This document shows positions 27,401 to 36,257 of a stretch of DNA of 64,000 nt, in pieces. Every line of letters begins with the position of its first letter. The first letter of the stretch is position 1. The notes below the pieces were generated by a model. The model was given only the letters and a program-made list of their open reading frames with translations, did no database searches and had not been told where the DNA came from. The stretch is taken from positions 62,001 through 126,000 of the forward strand of contig JAHFSX010000004.1 in NCBI GenBank assembly GCA_023269675.1, given 5' to 3'. The DNA is from Verrucomicrobiota bacterium (GTDB taxonomy: Bacteria; Verrucomicrobiota; Kiritimatiellia; RFP12; UBA1067). Made by a program: the position numbers and the translations under genes.

Positions 27401-27640
27401 ACGGTCAAGAAGGCGGAGGACGACGACAGCGTCGTCGTGCGTCTGGCGGAAATGGAGGGCCGCGACTGCCGCGCGGCGCTGAAGTGGTTCATGCCGGTGC
27501 GTGACGCGCGGCGGGCCAGCATCATCGAGGACGCGGGCGCTCCGGCCGACAGCCGCGGGCGGACCCTGCGCCTGCCGCTGGGCCATCACGCGATCGAAAC
27601 CGCCCGACTGCATTTCAACACCGCCGCCGGCCAAAAATAG
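24476..27640 (+). CDS. Secreted GH38-family alpha-mannosidase-like enzyme with F5/8 type C domain
   Basis: 1054 residues; GGGAG six bases upstream of ATG; signal peptide 1-23. The N-terminal GH38 barrel starts with the zinc-binding HQD (His45, Asp47, in SSSHQDTAWMD). The nucleophile is probably Asp158 in AFNPDVPG, which differs from the common DxFG form, so this is a divergent branch. A discoidin / F5/8 type C carbohydrate-binding domain (about 468-625: KATASSAFG, DKAIDGRWDVRD, LTVDFGQPRTIHRVVIRH) is inserted in the middle of the beta-domains, and the C-terminal GH38 beta-sandwich resumes afterwards. Predicted exo-alpha-mannosidase acting on host or plant glycans. An unusual insertion; specificity uncertain. 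Confidence 0.85.
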   Translation: MRHRCCRAGFVIGVLTCGLSLRAAAPSGFAAFCNGGAVAIVSSSHQDTAWMDTPDFCRRFRVEQNILPALEMMAKDPTYCFAMECTLHLMEFLEAHPERRDEVVRLMRAGRLEFGATYNQPYESYLSGEELVRQTYYGRRWIRTHLPGCDARVAFNPDVPGRALQMQQILSKAGIPYLFTSRYHEGLYRWFSPDGSGVLAYTPGHYGNPMALLKRPTAEAVTGIRAKLEEQGAYYRKRGIPPVYCLVNSMDFSRPVDFNPLISAWNAQPAMSDGTHPPVMSYGSIAGFFDRVSAGQPRFDTLTGERPDVWLYIHGPTHHRTTSLRREAARLLPAAETFSTFASLLGGSFTNYPAAALEQAWMDELYIDHGIGGKNGHITDEVFRRKVAGARDTGRALLDKALASIAAQVRTEPKRGTPLTVFNTLAWTRSDPAAWPVPASLTPPLRVTDADGREIPSQLSNAGLPDEVNVAAAAQGAKATASSAFGPDYGADKAIDGRWDVRDPDPALGGPDKWNSAAGSGPHWLTVDFGQPRTIHRVVIRHEGVMGAFQRETGDNSSDFLVQGADAAAGPWTDLVPPVTGNAAALTAHAFAPKSIRFLRLFIMKGTQSGNAFARIYEVEAFAMIAARPTRLVFIAPDVPPLGYKTFYVKPADAPAVLAGPAPATGEITVENRYYRVLLAPGGIRSLFDKEQRRELLKTDRFLGGEVFTMLSVAPDNRGKGTDAGEFGAVPQPVMDASFDRVAAHRPAWKLLETGAVRTVYGLELPWKNTTVRQRVVVWNSVKRIDCEVELADFDGTLWREFRLALPLALTAPALTYEVPMGVVRIGRDEIPTTGGHAYGDLTYYEPCSAIRPRELQNFVDASDERGGVTLSADVSVFDWQDPTTNAPAGVMLQPVLLASRRSCNGQGNSYPQAGDHAYRFSLTSHTGDWRKGWRTGVAANAPLEAVAGAPSGAGARLPPEQAFLELSADNATVCTVKKAEDDDSVVVRLAEMEGRDCRAALKWFMPVRDARRASIIEDAGAPADSRGRTLRLPLGHHAIETARLHFNTAAGQK

Positions 27641-27696
27641 GCCACCCGCATGGTTCTCAGGTCATCACACGATGGCGACAAGTCACTGAGTTGAAT

Positions 27697-27721
27697 CCGG
27701 AGGCCGCAGGGCGGCCTCCGG
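27697..27721. terminator. GC-rich hairpin between convergent genes
   Basis: Perfect 11-bp stem CCGGAGGCCGC / GCGGCCTCCGG with a 3-base loop, between the GH38 stop (27640) and the stop of the 739-residue protein (27786). No U-run on either side, so termination is plausible but not certain. Confidence 0.45.
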
Positions 27722-27785
27722 GAACGGCGGCACGGAGTGCTGGCCCTGCCCTTCTGGAGCGAGCCGTGGTTGTGTCCGACAAAGC

Positions 27786-30005
27786 TTACGGGGCGATGAG
27801 CACGGCCTTGGACCGCGGGATCCTGTACCCGCTGAACGAGGTGTCCGTCTCCAGGTAATAACCGGCACCGAGGCCCAGCGCCGGGACAAGCACGCCCGAG
27901 TATTGGACGCGGTACGGCCGGGCACCCGACTCCGGCTCCAGCAGGAACCTGCCCGAGAAGAGACCTGTGGTTCTGGAGGCTGTCAGGCCCGCGCCGAGCG
28001 CGTTGCCCGACGGCAGGCTGAGCGACAGCCCGGAGGCCAGAACATCCACCGTTCCGCAATCGAGCTGCAAACTCGCGCCTTCGAACGTTCCGGCCAGATC
28101 CTGCGGCTGCGCAAAGGCGGCGCCGATCTCCGCGAACTCGCCGTCGTCGAAGGTGGCGGCAAACCCGTCCGCGGTGAGCGACGAGCTTCTGCCCGGATAA
28201 ACCCATTCCGAACCGGCGATGAAAACCCGGTTATCCGCAGGCAGCGGCGAAAGCTGTCCGTCGATCCATATCTGGGCCGCAACCACACCGCGCCGGGAGT
28301 AGAGCGTCTTGTACAGGGGGAAGCAGGCGTAGGTTTGACCGTCGGCCACATCGGCATACCCCAGGTCGGCCAGTTCGGCACCGTCGTAGACCGTCAGCAC
28401 GGATGACCCGCTGAATCGGGCACCGTCCGCCAACACGCCGCTGTACTTGACCGTGCCGCGCGTGCTCACCGTGAAGGTCACAAAGCCCGATCCTTGAGGC
28501 TGGTTGTCGACGCTGTCACTGTTGGGCGTCACGTCCGTCACCCCCAGGACCGACGTGTAATAACCGGTGAACTGCGGCACACCTGAAAGCGCCACGCGCT
28601 TTCCGAACAGGGCGGCATCCTTAAAGGTTCCGGTCAGGTTCCCCATCGCGTCGACCGCGACGCTGAGGACTCCGCCGGAACGCGTTTGCAGGTTGGCCGT
28701 GTAAGCCGCGCCCGGCAGCCACGTGCCACGCACCGATTCAGAGAGCCCGTTCAGAACCGCCAGCCCGGCCAGCCTCCCGGCCGATGTCGCCGTCAGCGTC
28801 AGCGTGCCGCGCACCGTCTGGGCATCACCGCCGTAGAAGAAACCCTGATAGGTGCCCGCCGCGCCGGCGGACTGCACCAGAACTTTCAGCGTGAAGGCGG
28901 TCGTCGCCGGCCCGGTGCTGTTGCGGGCCGTTACGGTCACGGCCGAGGTCCCGGCCGCTGTCGGCGTGCCCGCGATCAGGCCGGTGCCGGCGTTGATGGC
29001 GAGCCCTGCGGGCAAACCCGCCGCCGAGTAGGACACGGCAGTCGCGCTGGTCACCTGCGCCTGAAGGGCGAACCCGACATTCAGATAGGCGCTGACGGTC
29101 GCACCCGCGCCGGGAGCGGTAAAGACGGGAGCTTGACTGACGGGGGCAGGGGCGGTGACCTCGTTAATGGTGACGGTCTGTGCGGCTGTGCCGAGCGTCG
29201 CGGTGCCCGACGTGCGCGCCAGGCGAATCGTCAATGCCCGCGCCGTCGGCGATGTCCACCGGTTGTCATTGATCAGCCTCACCGACACCGTCTTTGAGGA
29301 GGCGTCGCCGTCCGCCCAGACCAGGGACCCGCTGGCCGCGGTATAGTTCACCCCCGCGCGGGCTGTGCCGTCGACGGTGGCGTAGCTGAACGTCTGGGCA
29401 CCGGAACTGCCGCCCTGGCGCGTGACCGAAACCGCGAGCGACGACACGCCTTCGCTGACCGTCACCGACGCGAGCGCAAAACCGACCGTGCCCGGCGCCG
29501 AAGCGCCGGGGGGAGTGCCGGTGAAGGGATACTGGACTGTCGTGTTTTTGACGCGCGTGTAGAAGCCGGGGTCAGACCCAAGCGTGCTGCGCGCGATAAA
29601 CTGGTCGGCGACCGTACCGTCCGGGCGGAACAGCACGACGGTCGGGAAGTACAGGAGCCCGGTTGCGGCTTCCCGATAGGGTGCGGTGTATTTGGACCAC
29701 GTCGTCGGGTCCACTTTCGTTTTGTCCGCCATGATGAGAATCAGCGGATTCGCGGCCAGAAAGGTCTGCCACTGCTGCGCATCGGCGATGCGGGTGATCC
29801 ACCCGCTGCTGTAGCTGCAATTGAGACTGTCGAGCATGACGAGCAGGGCCGGTCGATTCAAGGCTTTGGCCTTGAGCTTGGCTTGCGCCAAGTTTGTGTT
29901 CCAGACATTGAGCTGAACATTGTTGGGATCGCTGCTGACCGTCGGATACGCGTGGGCCGAAATGGCAAGCCCGATGGCGACGAGCGCGACTACTGTTTGC
30001 CTCAT
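27786..30005 (-). CDS. Secreted thioredoxin-like (CxxS) / Calx-beta / Ig-like protein, copy A
   Basis: 739 residues; signal peptide 1-19 (MRQTVVALVAIGLAISAHA). Residues about 30-165 are a thioredoxin-like domain with a single cysteine in Cys63-Ser-Tyr-Ser66 and the cis-Pro strand YFPTVVLFRPDG. Then a Calx-beta domain (about 175-275: VTVSEGVSSLAVSVTRQGG), a putative Ig (He_PIG) domain (about 290-375: SYSAAGLPAGLAINAGTG) and a ~360-residue beta-rich C-terminal region. It is the same length as, and clearly homologous to, the gene at 40699-42918. CxxS proteins bind mixed disulfides or act as isomerases; here it may be a surface redox/adhesion protein. Divergent from the MauE-thioredoxin fusion. 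Exact function unknown. Confidence 0.75.
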   Translation of the reverse strand: MRQTVVALVAIGLAISAHAYPTVSSDPNNVQLNVWNTNLAQAKLKAKALNRPALLVMLDSLNCSYSSGWITRIADAQQWQTFLAANPLILIMADKTKVDPTTWSKYTAPYREAATGLLYFPTVVLFRPDGTVADQFIARSTLGSDPGFYTRVKNTTVQYPFTGTPPGASAPGTVGFALASVTVSEGVSSLAVSVTRQGGSSGAQTFSYATVDGTARAGVNYTAASGSLVWADGDASSKTVSVRLINDNRWTSPTARALTIRLARTSGTATLGTAAQTVTINEVTAPAPVSQAPVFTAPGAGATVSAYLNVGFALQAQVTSATAVSYSAAGLPAGLAINAGTGLIAGTPTAAGTSAVTVTARNSTGPATTAFTLKVLVQSAGAAGTYQGFFYGGDAQTVRGTLTLTATSAGRLAGLAVLNGLSESVRGTWLPGAAYTANLQTRSGGVLSVAVDAMGNLTGTFKDAALFGKRVALSGVPQFTGYYTSVLGVTDVTPNSDSVDNQPQGSGFVTFTVSTRGTVKYSGVLADGARFSGSSVLTVYDGAELADLGYADVADGQTYACFPLYKTLYSRRGVVAAQIWIDGQLSPLPADNRVFIAGSEWVYPGRSSSLTADGFAATFDDGEFAEIGAAFAQPQDLAGTFEGASLQLDCGTVDVLASGLSLSLPSGNALGAGLTASRTTGLFSGRFLLEPESGARPYRVQYSGVLVPALGLGAGYYLETDTSFSGYRIPRSKAVLIAP

Positions 30006-30071
30006 ATGACGAACTCCTCATGCGGACAGCTTTGACCACCAGGCCGGCAGACAAAAGCGCCGATAAAATAA

Positions 30072-30100
30072 AGGGTATCGCTGCACTTTCTTCCTGTCAA
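30072..30100 (-). promoter_or_regulatory. Candidate promoter for copy A of the 739-residue protein
   Basis: On the minus strand TTGACA (30100-30095), 17-base spacer, TACCCT (30077-30072). The -35 is perfect, the -10 weak; start codon about 65 bp downstream. Confidence 0.4.
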
Positions 30101-30263
30101 TGCAGATCCTCGCTATTTTGTGCAGACTGCCATCCGGTGTCCGATAGCCGCAAGGAGGAAGCCGCCGATGAACGGCAGCCGACCCCAACCCAGGGGCGGC
30201 CCCGGTGTGAACGCTGTGGTCCTTTGGAAAACGAACCCCCTCCGCCATAGTCCCTGAAGTCTA

Positions 30264-30292
30264 TTGACATACTTCTAACATCGTATTACACT
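30264..30292 (+). promoter_or_regulatory. Candidate promoter for the MauE-thioredoxin gene
   Basis: TTGACA (30264-30269), 17-base spacer, TACACT (30287-30292), about 70 bp before the start codon. The rest of the 356-bp divergent region 30006-30361 shows no gene. Confidence 0.55.
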
Positions 30293-30361
30293 CCCGCCCT
30301 TTCACGCCGCAAAGGCCGGTAAAACAAGCGTGGTAACGGCAAAGCAAGGCAGAGCTGCCAG

Positions 30362-31357
30362 ATGAAAAGAGGCCTGGTGAAACACACTTCTCAAGCGACT
30401 CATGTTCGGACCCGAGCCGGACGGCCCCGCAGCCGCATGCTCTTCGGTCTGCCGTTGTCGGCGCTGGCAGCCTGGTTGCTCGGTTTCGTCTTTATCGTCT
30501 CGGCGGTCGCGAAACTGTATTCGCTTGGCTCCGTCGAGTTGTATGTGGTGCAGCAGAATCTGTTGCCCACCCGCGTGATGGCAGCGTACGCGGTGCGCCT
30601 GCTCGTGGCGGCGGAACTGTGCCTCGGGCTGGCCTGTTTTCAGCGGGCCTGGTTTCGTCATCTCACCCTGCCGGCCATCTTCGGGCTCTTGGCGTTCTTC
30701 AGTATTTACCTGGCCTATCTGGCTTTCTGGCGGAAAGACACCGGGTCCTGCCATTGTTTCGGCGAACTGATCCGCATGTCGCCGCTTGAATCCCTGTTCA
30801 AGAACCTGGCGCTCGTCGGTCTTGTCCTCTACCTCTTCCGGAAGACCAGGGGGTGGCCGGTCGGTTCCTGGCGTGTTCCCGCTGGCCTGGCGGCGGCCAG
30901 CCTGCTGACCGTCTTCCTCGGCTTTCCCCTCCGACAGATCGACGTCCACGGGTCTGCCGAAGCCCCTTCGGCCGAGAAGAGCCGGTTCGCCCAATTCCGC
31001 GGGTTCAGCGATGGCCAGGCGGCCGACCTCACAAAGGGAACGTGTCTGGCAGTCTTTGTCAGCCTCGACTGCGATCATTGTCGTGCATTGGTCACCAGCC
31101 TCGCGGAAGCCGCCGGCGAGAGAGCCCTGCCTTCAACCTACCTGATCTGCCTGGGCGAGACGGAAGACGCTCCCGCCTTCTTCAAGGATACCGAAGCCGA
31201 CTTCCCTTACCTTTGCGTCGAGCCGGAAACATTCTTCGCGTTCATCGGCGAACGTCCGCCCCGGATCTATCTGCTGCAAAACGGACAGGCCCGGGCCTTT
31301 TGGGACAACGAGACCTTCGATCCGCAGCAACTGCGTCCTTGGTGGTCACGCGACTAG
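30362..31357 (+). CDS. MauE/DoxX-family membrane protein fused to thioredoxin-like domain
   Basis: 331 residues. Four to five membrane segments (about 31-51, 74-94, 104-124, 143-161, 172-189) with the MauE hallmark GSCHCFGE (128-135), a Cys pair at a membrane face. After residue 205 a periplasmic thioredoxin-like domain carries VSLDCDHCRAL (Cys237, Cys240) and PPRIYLLQNGQ near the cis-Pro position. MauE-like proteins shuttle electrons or disulfides across the membrane, as in methylamine dehydrogenase maturation. The fusion suggests a transmembrane thiol-redox relay. It is divergent from the CxxS thioredoxin-like copy A and next to a copper-type efflux operon, so a role in extracytoplasmic thiol or copper-protein maturation is an inference. 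Confidence 0.85.
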   Translation: MKRGLVKHTSQATHVRTRAGRPRSRMLFGLPLSALAAWLLGFVFIVSAVAKLYSLGSVELYVVQQNLLPTRVMAAYAVRLLVAAELCLGLACFQRAWFRHLTLPAIFGLLAFFSIYLAYLAFWRKDTGSCHCFGELIRMSPLESLFKNLALVGLVLYLFRKTRGWPVGSWRVPAGLAAASLLTVFLGFPLRQIDVHGSAEAPSAEKSRFAQFRGFSDGQAADLTKGTCLAVFVSLDCDHCRALVTSLAEAAGERALPSTYLICLGETEDAPAFFKDTEADFPYLCVEPETFFAFIGERPPRIYLLQNGQARAFWDNETFDPQQLRPWWSRD

Positions 31358-31426
31358 CGTAGCGGCACGTTGTCAACCGCGCGCTCTGCCGCGACAGGCT
31401 CGGGCACGGGCCTGACAGGGGTGGTC

Positions 31427-34400
31427 CTACGCCAGCCGACTCCGTTCTGTTCCGTTCTGGCGGCCCTGTTCCGGTGTTGCCGCGGACTCTTCCGCCGGTG
31501 ACGGCCTGTCGGGAGTCGATTCGTCAGTTGGCTCAACCGGCGTAGGATCGAGGTCAACCGGTTCAGGCTTGATCTCACGCGAGCGCCAGAGCAGGTAGAT
31601 CGCGGGATAGACGAGCAGTTCCATGAGGAACGAGGTGAAGAGCCCGCCGACCATGGGGGCGGCGACGCGCTTCATCAGGTCCGCGCCGGCCCCGACCGAC
31701 CACATGATCGGCATGAGACCCATGGAGGCCGCCGCGACCGTCATCATCTTCGGGCGGATGCGTTTGACCGCGCCGTGGATCACGGCTTCCTTCAGGTCCG
31801 CCAGATTGCGCAGGCGGCCTTTGCTCTTCGCGTCCGCATACGACAGGTCCAGGAACAGCAGCATGAAGACCCCGGTCTCGGCGTCGAGCCCCATCAGGGC
31901 GATCATGCCGACCCAGGCGGCGATCGAGATGTTGTAGCCCAGCAGGTACATCAGCCAGACCGCGCCGACGACGGAGAAGGGCACGGCCAGCATCACCACC
32001 AGTGACTTGAAGGCTGACTTGGTGTTCATGTACAGCAGCAGGAAGATCAGCAGGACGGTGACGGGGATGACGACCTTGAGGCGCTCGCGGACGCGCATCA
32101 TGTTCTCGTACTGGCCGCTCCAGGTCAGGGAGTAGCCGGTCGGCAGCTTCAGCTGCTTGAAGACCGCCTCCTTGGCCTCGGCGACGTAGCCGCCGATGTC
32201 GCGGCCGGTGATGTCCACATAGACGTAGCCGGCGAGCATGCCGTTCTCGTCGCGGATCATGGCCGGGCCGTTGACCAGGGAGATCTCGGCGAGCTCGGAC
32301 ATGGGGATCTGGATGACGCCGGAGCCGCTGCCGGCCGCGCCGCCCTTCATGCCGCCGGAGCCGGCGGCGTCAGGGCCGCCGGCCATGTTGCGGGCTGTGA
32401 CGAGCACGCGCTGGAGCTGGTCGAGGTTGGCCCGCAGGTCGCGCGGGTAGCGGAGGTTGATGCTGTAGCGCTCGCGTCCCTCGACCGTGGTCGTGATGTT
32501 CTCGCCGCCGATGGCGGTCATGATGACGCCCTGCAGGTCGTCGATCGTCAGGCCGTAGCGGGCCAGGGCCTTGCGGTCCGGCGTGATGTCCACGAAGTAG
32601 CCGCCCGAGGCGCGCTCGGCGAAGACGCTGCGCGTGCCGGGCACGGCGCGCAGGGTCGTCTCGATCTGTTCGCCGATGCGCTGGATCTCGTCGAGGCTGG
32701 CGCCGAAGATCTTGATGCCGATCGGGGTGCGTACGCCTGTGGAAAGCATGTCGATGCGGCCCTTGATGGGCATGGTCCAGGCGTTCACGTTGCCGGGGAT
32801 CTGCAGCGCCTGGTCCATCGCGTCGGTCAGCTCTTCCCAGGAAATGTGCTCCGGCCAGATGTGGCCGAGGACCGCGCGCAGGGGTTTCGGCCACGATGAG
32901 AAGACGCGCGGCTTGGCCCGCCACTCGTCAGACGGCTTGAGGACCACGGTGGTCTCCATCATCGAGAACGGCGCGGGGTCGGTCGAGCTGTCGATGCGGC
33001 CCGCCTTGCCGAAGACCGACACGACCTCGGGGAATGAGCGGATGATGCGGTCCTGCGTCTCCATGAGCCGCTGCGCCTCGGTGACGGAGATGCCGGGCAG
33101 GGTCGTGGGCATGTAGAGGATCGTGCCCTCGTTGAGCGGCGGCATGAACTCGCTGCCGAGCTTCAGGTAGACCGGCACGGTGCTGACCACAATCGCGACG
33201 GCCAGAAAGATGACGGTCTTCGGGAAGCGCAGCACGAGCCGGCACGGTTTTTCGTAGAGCCAGAAGAGGATGCGGCTGACGGGGTGCTTCTCCTCCTTGT
33301 GGTAGGTGCCGACGAACACCGCGGAAAGCAGCCCCGCGAGCCAGCGGGGGCGGAAGCTGAAGGGGTCCATGCGCACGAACAGCATGCGCACGGCCGGGTC
33401 GAGCGTCACCGCGAGCAGCGCGGCCAGGCCGATCGCGAGCGTCTTGGTGTAGGCGAGCGGCTTGAAGAGTCGTCCCTCCTGGTCCACGAGCGTGAAGACC
33501 GGCAGGAACGCCACGGCGATGACCAGCAGCGAGAAGAAGACCGAGGGGCCGACCTCCATCAGCGCCTGCAGGCGCACCTTGTGGAAGTCGCCCTTGCGGC
33601 CGCCCTCCTGCCACAGCTCCAGCTTCTTGTAGGCGTTCTCCACCTCGACGATCGCGCCGTCGACCAGCACGCCGATGGAGATGGCGATGCCCGCCAGGCT
33701 CATGATATTGGAGGAGAGCCCCAGCATGTACATCGGGATGAAGCACAGGATGACGGAAACGGGGATCGTGATGATCGGCACGATGGCCGAGGGGATGTGC
33801 CAGAGGAACAGGAGGATCACCAGGCTGACGATGAGCATCTCGACAAGCAGCTCTTCCCTCAGGTTGTTGATGGCCTTCTGGATCAGGTCCGACCGGTCAT
33901 AGGTGATGACCGCCTCGACGCCTTCGGGCATGGAGGGCTTGAGCTCCGCCAGCTTGGCCTTCACGCGCTTGATCACGTTCAGCGCGTTCTCGCCGTGGCG
34001 CATGACCACGACCCCGCCGACGGTGTCGCCGTTGCCGTCGAGGTCGGAGACCCCGCGCCGCATCTGCGGGCCGGTCTGGATCGTGGCCACGTCTCCCAGC
34101 AGGACGGGCGTGCCCGCCTGGCCGGTTTTGACGACCACGTCGCCGAGCGCGGCGGTGTCCTTGACGTAGCCGCGGCCCCGCACCATGTACTCGCGGCCGC
34201 TCCACTCGATGAGCCGGCCGCCGACCTCGTTGTTGCTCTTGCGGATCGCGTCCGCCACGTCCATGACCGAGAGGCCGTAGCTCTGGAGCTGGGCAGGGTC
34301 GATGGTCACCTGATACTGCTTCTGGAAGCCGCCGATGCCCGCGACCTCGGCCACGCCGGGCACGCTCTGGAGGGAGTAGCGCAGGTACCAGTCCTGATAG

Positions 34401-34903
34401 CTGCGCAGGTCGGCGAGGCTGTGCTTGCCGCTCTTGTCCACCAGCGCGTACTGGAACACCCAGCCCACGCCCGTGGCGTCCGGTCCGAGCTGCGGCGTGA
34501 CTCCGGCCGGCAAGTTGCCCGACAGCTTCTGCAGATATTCAAGCACGCGGGAGCGCGCCCAGTAGATGTCGGTCCCGTCCTGGAAAATGACGTAGACGTA
34601 GCTGAAGCCGAAGTCGCTGAAGCCGCGGATCGCCTTGACCTTGGGCGCGCCGAGCAGCGCGGTGATGATCGGGTAGGTGACCTGGTCCTCGAGGATGTCC
34701 GGGCTGCGGTCCCATTTCGTGTAGACGATCACCTGCGTGTCGCTCAGGTCCGGGATGGCGTCGAGCCGGATGTTCTTCATCGCGTAGACGGCGTAACCGA
34801 CCGCGGCCGCGACCAGGCCGATCACGAGCAGGCGGTTGCCGGCGCTGAATTCGATCAGCCGGGTAATGATCGTTTTTCTCTCAGATGGTTCTTGATCGGT
34901 CAT
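31427..34903 (-). CDS. cusA: CusA/CzcA-family heavy-metal RND efflux pump
   Basis: 1158 residues, slightly longer than E. coli CusA (~1047) because of a Pro/Glu-rich C-terminal tail and a Gly-rich insert (about residues 850-875). Full RND layout: N-terminal helix (NRLLVIGLVAAAVGYAV), periplasmic porter domain, helix block near LFLWHIPSAIVPIITIPVSVI, the HME signature GVLVDGAIVEVENA, second porter domain and second helix block. FSMMETTV and GRIDMLSTGVRTPIGIK match segments that carry the CusA methionine ligands, favouring Cu(I)/Ag(I) over Zn/Co. Three bases separate it from cusB. Forms a tripartite pump with the CusB- and TolC-like products. Confidence 0.93.
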   Translation of the reverse strand: MTDQEPSERKTIITRLIEFSAGNRLLVIGLVAAAVGYAVYAMKNIRLDAIPDLSDTQVIVYTKWDRSPDILEDQVTYPIITALLGAPKVKAIRGFSDFGFSYVYVIFQDGTDIYWARSRVLEYLQKLSGNLPAGVTPQLGPDATGVGWVFQYALVDKSGKHSLADLRSYQDWYLRYSLQSVPGVAEVAGIGGFQKQYQVTIDPAQLQSYGLSVMDVADAIRKSNNEVGGRLIEWSGREYMVRGRGYVKDTAALGDVVVKTGQAGTPVLLGDVATIQTGPQMRRGVSDLDGNGDTVGGVVVMRHGENALNVIKRVKAKLAELKPSMPEGVEAVITYDRSDLIQKAINNLREELLVEMLIVSLVILLFLWHIPSAIVPIITIPVSVILCFIPMYMLGLSSNIMSLAGIAISIGVLVDGAIVEVENAYKKLELWQEGGRKGDFHKVRLQALMEVGPSVFFSLLVIAVAFLPVFTLVDQEGRLFKPLAYTKTLAIGLAALLAVTLDPAVRMLFVRMDPFSFRPRWLAGLLSAVFVGTYHKEEKHPVSRILFWLYEKPCRLVLRFPKTVIFLAVAIVVSTVPVYLKLGSEFMPPLNEGTILYMPTTLPGISVTEAQRLMETQDRIIRSFPEVVSVFGKAGRIDSSTDPAPFSMMETTVVLKPSDEWRAKPRVFSSWPKPLRAVLGHIWPEHISWEELTDAMDQALQIPGNVNAWTMPIKGRIDMLSTGVRTPIGIKIFGASLDEIQRIGEQIETTLRAVPGTRSVFAERASGGYFVDITPDRKALARYGLTIDDLQGVIMTAIGGENITTTVEGRERYSINLRYPRDLRANLDQLQRVLVTARNMAGGPDAAGSGGMKGGAAGSGSGVIQIPMSELAEISLVNGPAMIRDENGMLAGYVYVDITGRDIGGYVAEAKEAVFKQLKLPTGYSLTWSGQYENMMRVRERLKVVIPVTVLLIFLLLYMNTKSAFKSLVVMLAVPFSVVGAVWLMYLLGYNISIAAWVGMIALMGLDAETGVFMLLFLDLSYADAKSKGRLRNLADLKEAVIHGAVKRIRPKMMTVAAASMGLMPIMWSVGAGADLMKRVAAPMVGGLFTSFLMELLVYPAIYLLWRSREIKPEPVDLDPTPVEPTDESTPDRPSPAEESAATPEQGRQNGTERSRLA

Positions 34904-34906
34904 GGC

Positions 34907-36235
34907 TTATTTCCCGGAAAGGGATTCGAGGGCGGCTTTCATGGAGGATTCCGAATCCACAAGGAAGTTCGCGGAGGTCACGACCTTGTCGCCCTCCTTG
35001 AGTCCGTCGATCAGCTCGAACCAGCCTTCGGTGCGCGCGCCGAGTTTGACCTCGGCCGGCTCGAGCCGGCCTTCGCCCGCGTCGCGGAACGCGTAGGCGC
35101 GCAGGCCGGTGCGCATCACGGCGGTTTCGGGGATGGCCAGCCGCGCGCCGAGGTCGAACGCCAGCCGCGCGACAGCGAACATCTCGGGCTTCAGGATCAG
35201 CTGGGCGTTCGGCACCTCCATGCGCACCTTGACCGTGCGGGTGCCGGCGTCCAGCGAAGGCGCGATGAAGCTGACCTTACCGGTGAAGGTCATGTCCGGC
35301 GTGGCCGTCACGTCCAGTTCAACGGGCATGCCCAGCTTCACGTGCGGCAGGTCGGACTGGTAGATGTCCGCGTCCGCCCAGACGCTCGACAGGTCGCCCA
35401 GGACCATGAGCTGTTCGCCCGCCATGACCCGGTGGCCCGCGGAGATGTCGCGCTCGATGATCCAGCCGCTGGCGGGCGCGAAGAGGGTGACGGTGCGCTC
35501 GGGCTGTCCGGTCTTGGCCAGCCGCTCGATCTGCTCGTCGGTGATGTCCCAAAGGGACAGGCGCTTCCGAGCCGCCGCAGCCAGCCCCGCGTTGCTGTTC
35601 AGCACGTTCAGGTATTCCTGCTGCGCCGAGACCAGCATCGGGCTGTAGATTGTCAGCAGGGGCTCGCCCTGCTTCACTTGCTGGCCGATCGTGGCGGTGA
35701 AAAGTTTCTCCACATAGCCCTCGATCTTGACCGTGACGTGGTGCAGCCGCGTCTCGTCGGCGACGATCCGCGCCGAGGTGCGGATCTCGCGGGCGAGTTT
35801 GCGCTTCTCCACGGTGCCGAGCGTCAGCCCCATGCGCTCGCGAGCCGCGGGCGTGATCGACACGGATGCCAGCCCCGACAGCGTGTTTGATCCGCCCGGC
35901 GTCGCCTCTTCCATGGGTACGAGTTTCATGCCGCAGATGGGGCAGTCGCCCGCCTTGTCGGAGACCACGGCCGGGTGCATGGGGCAGTGGAACTTCGCGG
36001 CGTGGGCGGGGGCCTGCTGCTCCTCCATCGGCACGAGCTTCATGCCGCAGATCGGGCAGTCGCCGGGCTTGTCGGAGACGACGGTCGGGTGCATCGGACA
36101 GTGGTACCTGACAGCGTTGACGGAACCGCTTCCGGATGCGCCTTTGCCGCAACCGCTGGTCAGGGTCAGTATGCCCGACGCGGTAAACACGGCGATTCCC
36201 GCCGTGACGATCAGAAGCCAACCTCGTATTTTCAT
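34907..36235 (-). CDS. cusB: CusB-type periplasmic adaptor with two heavy-metal-binding HMBD motifs
   Basis: 442 residues; lipoprotein-like N-terminus (LTLTSGCG, possible lipidation Cys). Two tandem metal-binding motifs of the form HCPMHPxVVSDKxGDCPICGMKLVPMEE lie near residues 43-72 and 81-110. Then the membrane-fusion-protein core: barrel-sandwich halves (VKIEGYVEKLF; LFAPASGWIIERDI), helical hairpin and beta-barrel (MPVELDVTATPDMTFTGKV). Two HMBD copies rather than one is a lineage variant. Links the inner-membrane pump to the TolC-like channel and probably captures Cu/Ag. Follows the ArsB-like permease gene by 22 bp. Confidence 0.93.
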   Translation of the reverse strand: MKIRGWLLIVTAGIAVFTASGILTLTSGCGKGASGSGSVNAVRYHCPMHPTVVSDKPGDCPICGMKLVPMEEQQAPAHAAKFHCPMHPAVVSDKAGDCPICGMKLVPMEEATPGGSNTLSGLASVSITPAARERMGLTLGTVEKRKLAREIRTSARIVADETRLHHVTVKIEGYVEKLFTATIGQQVKQGEPLLTIYSPMLVSAQQEYLNVLNSNAGLAAAARKRLSLWDITDEQIERLAKTGQPERTVTLFAPASGWIIERDISAGHRVMAGEQLMVLGDLSSVWADADIYQSDLPHVKLGMPVELDVTATPDMTFTGKVSFIAPSLDAGTRTVKVRMEVPNAQLILKPEMFAVARLAFDLGARLAIPETAVMRTGLRAYAFRDAGEGRLEPAEVKLGARTEGWFELIDGLKEGDKVVTSANFLVDSESSMKAALESLSGK

Positions 36236-36257
36236 TGCCGCAACCTTTCCACCGCAC

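Noticed and set aside
33284..35890. 868-residue plus-strand open frame opposite cusA and cusB
   Set aside because: Shadow frame of two strongly conserved efflux genes; no family motif of its own.
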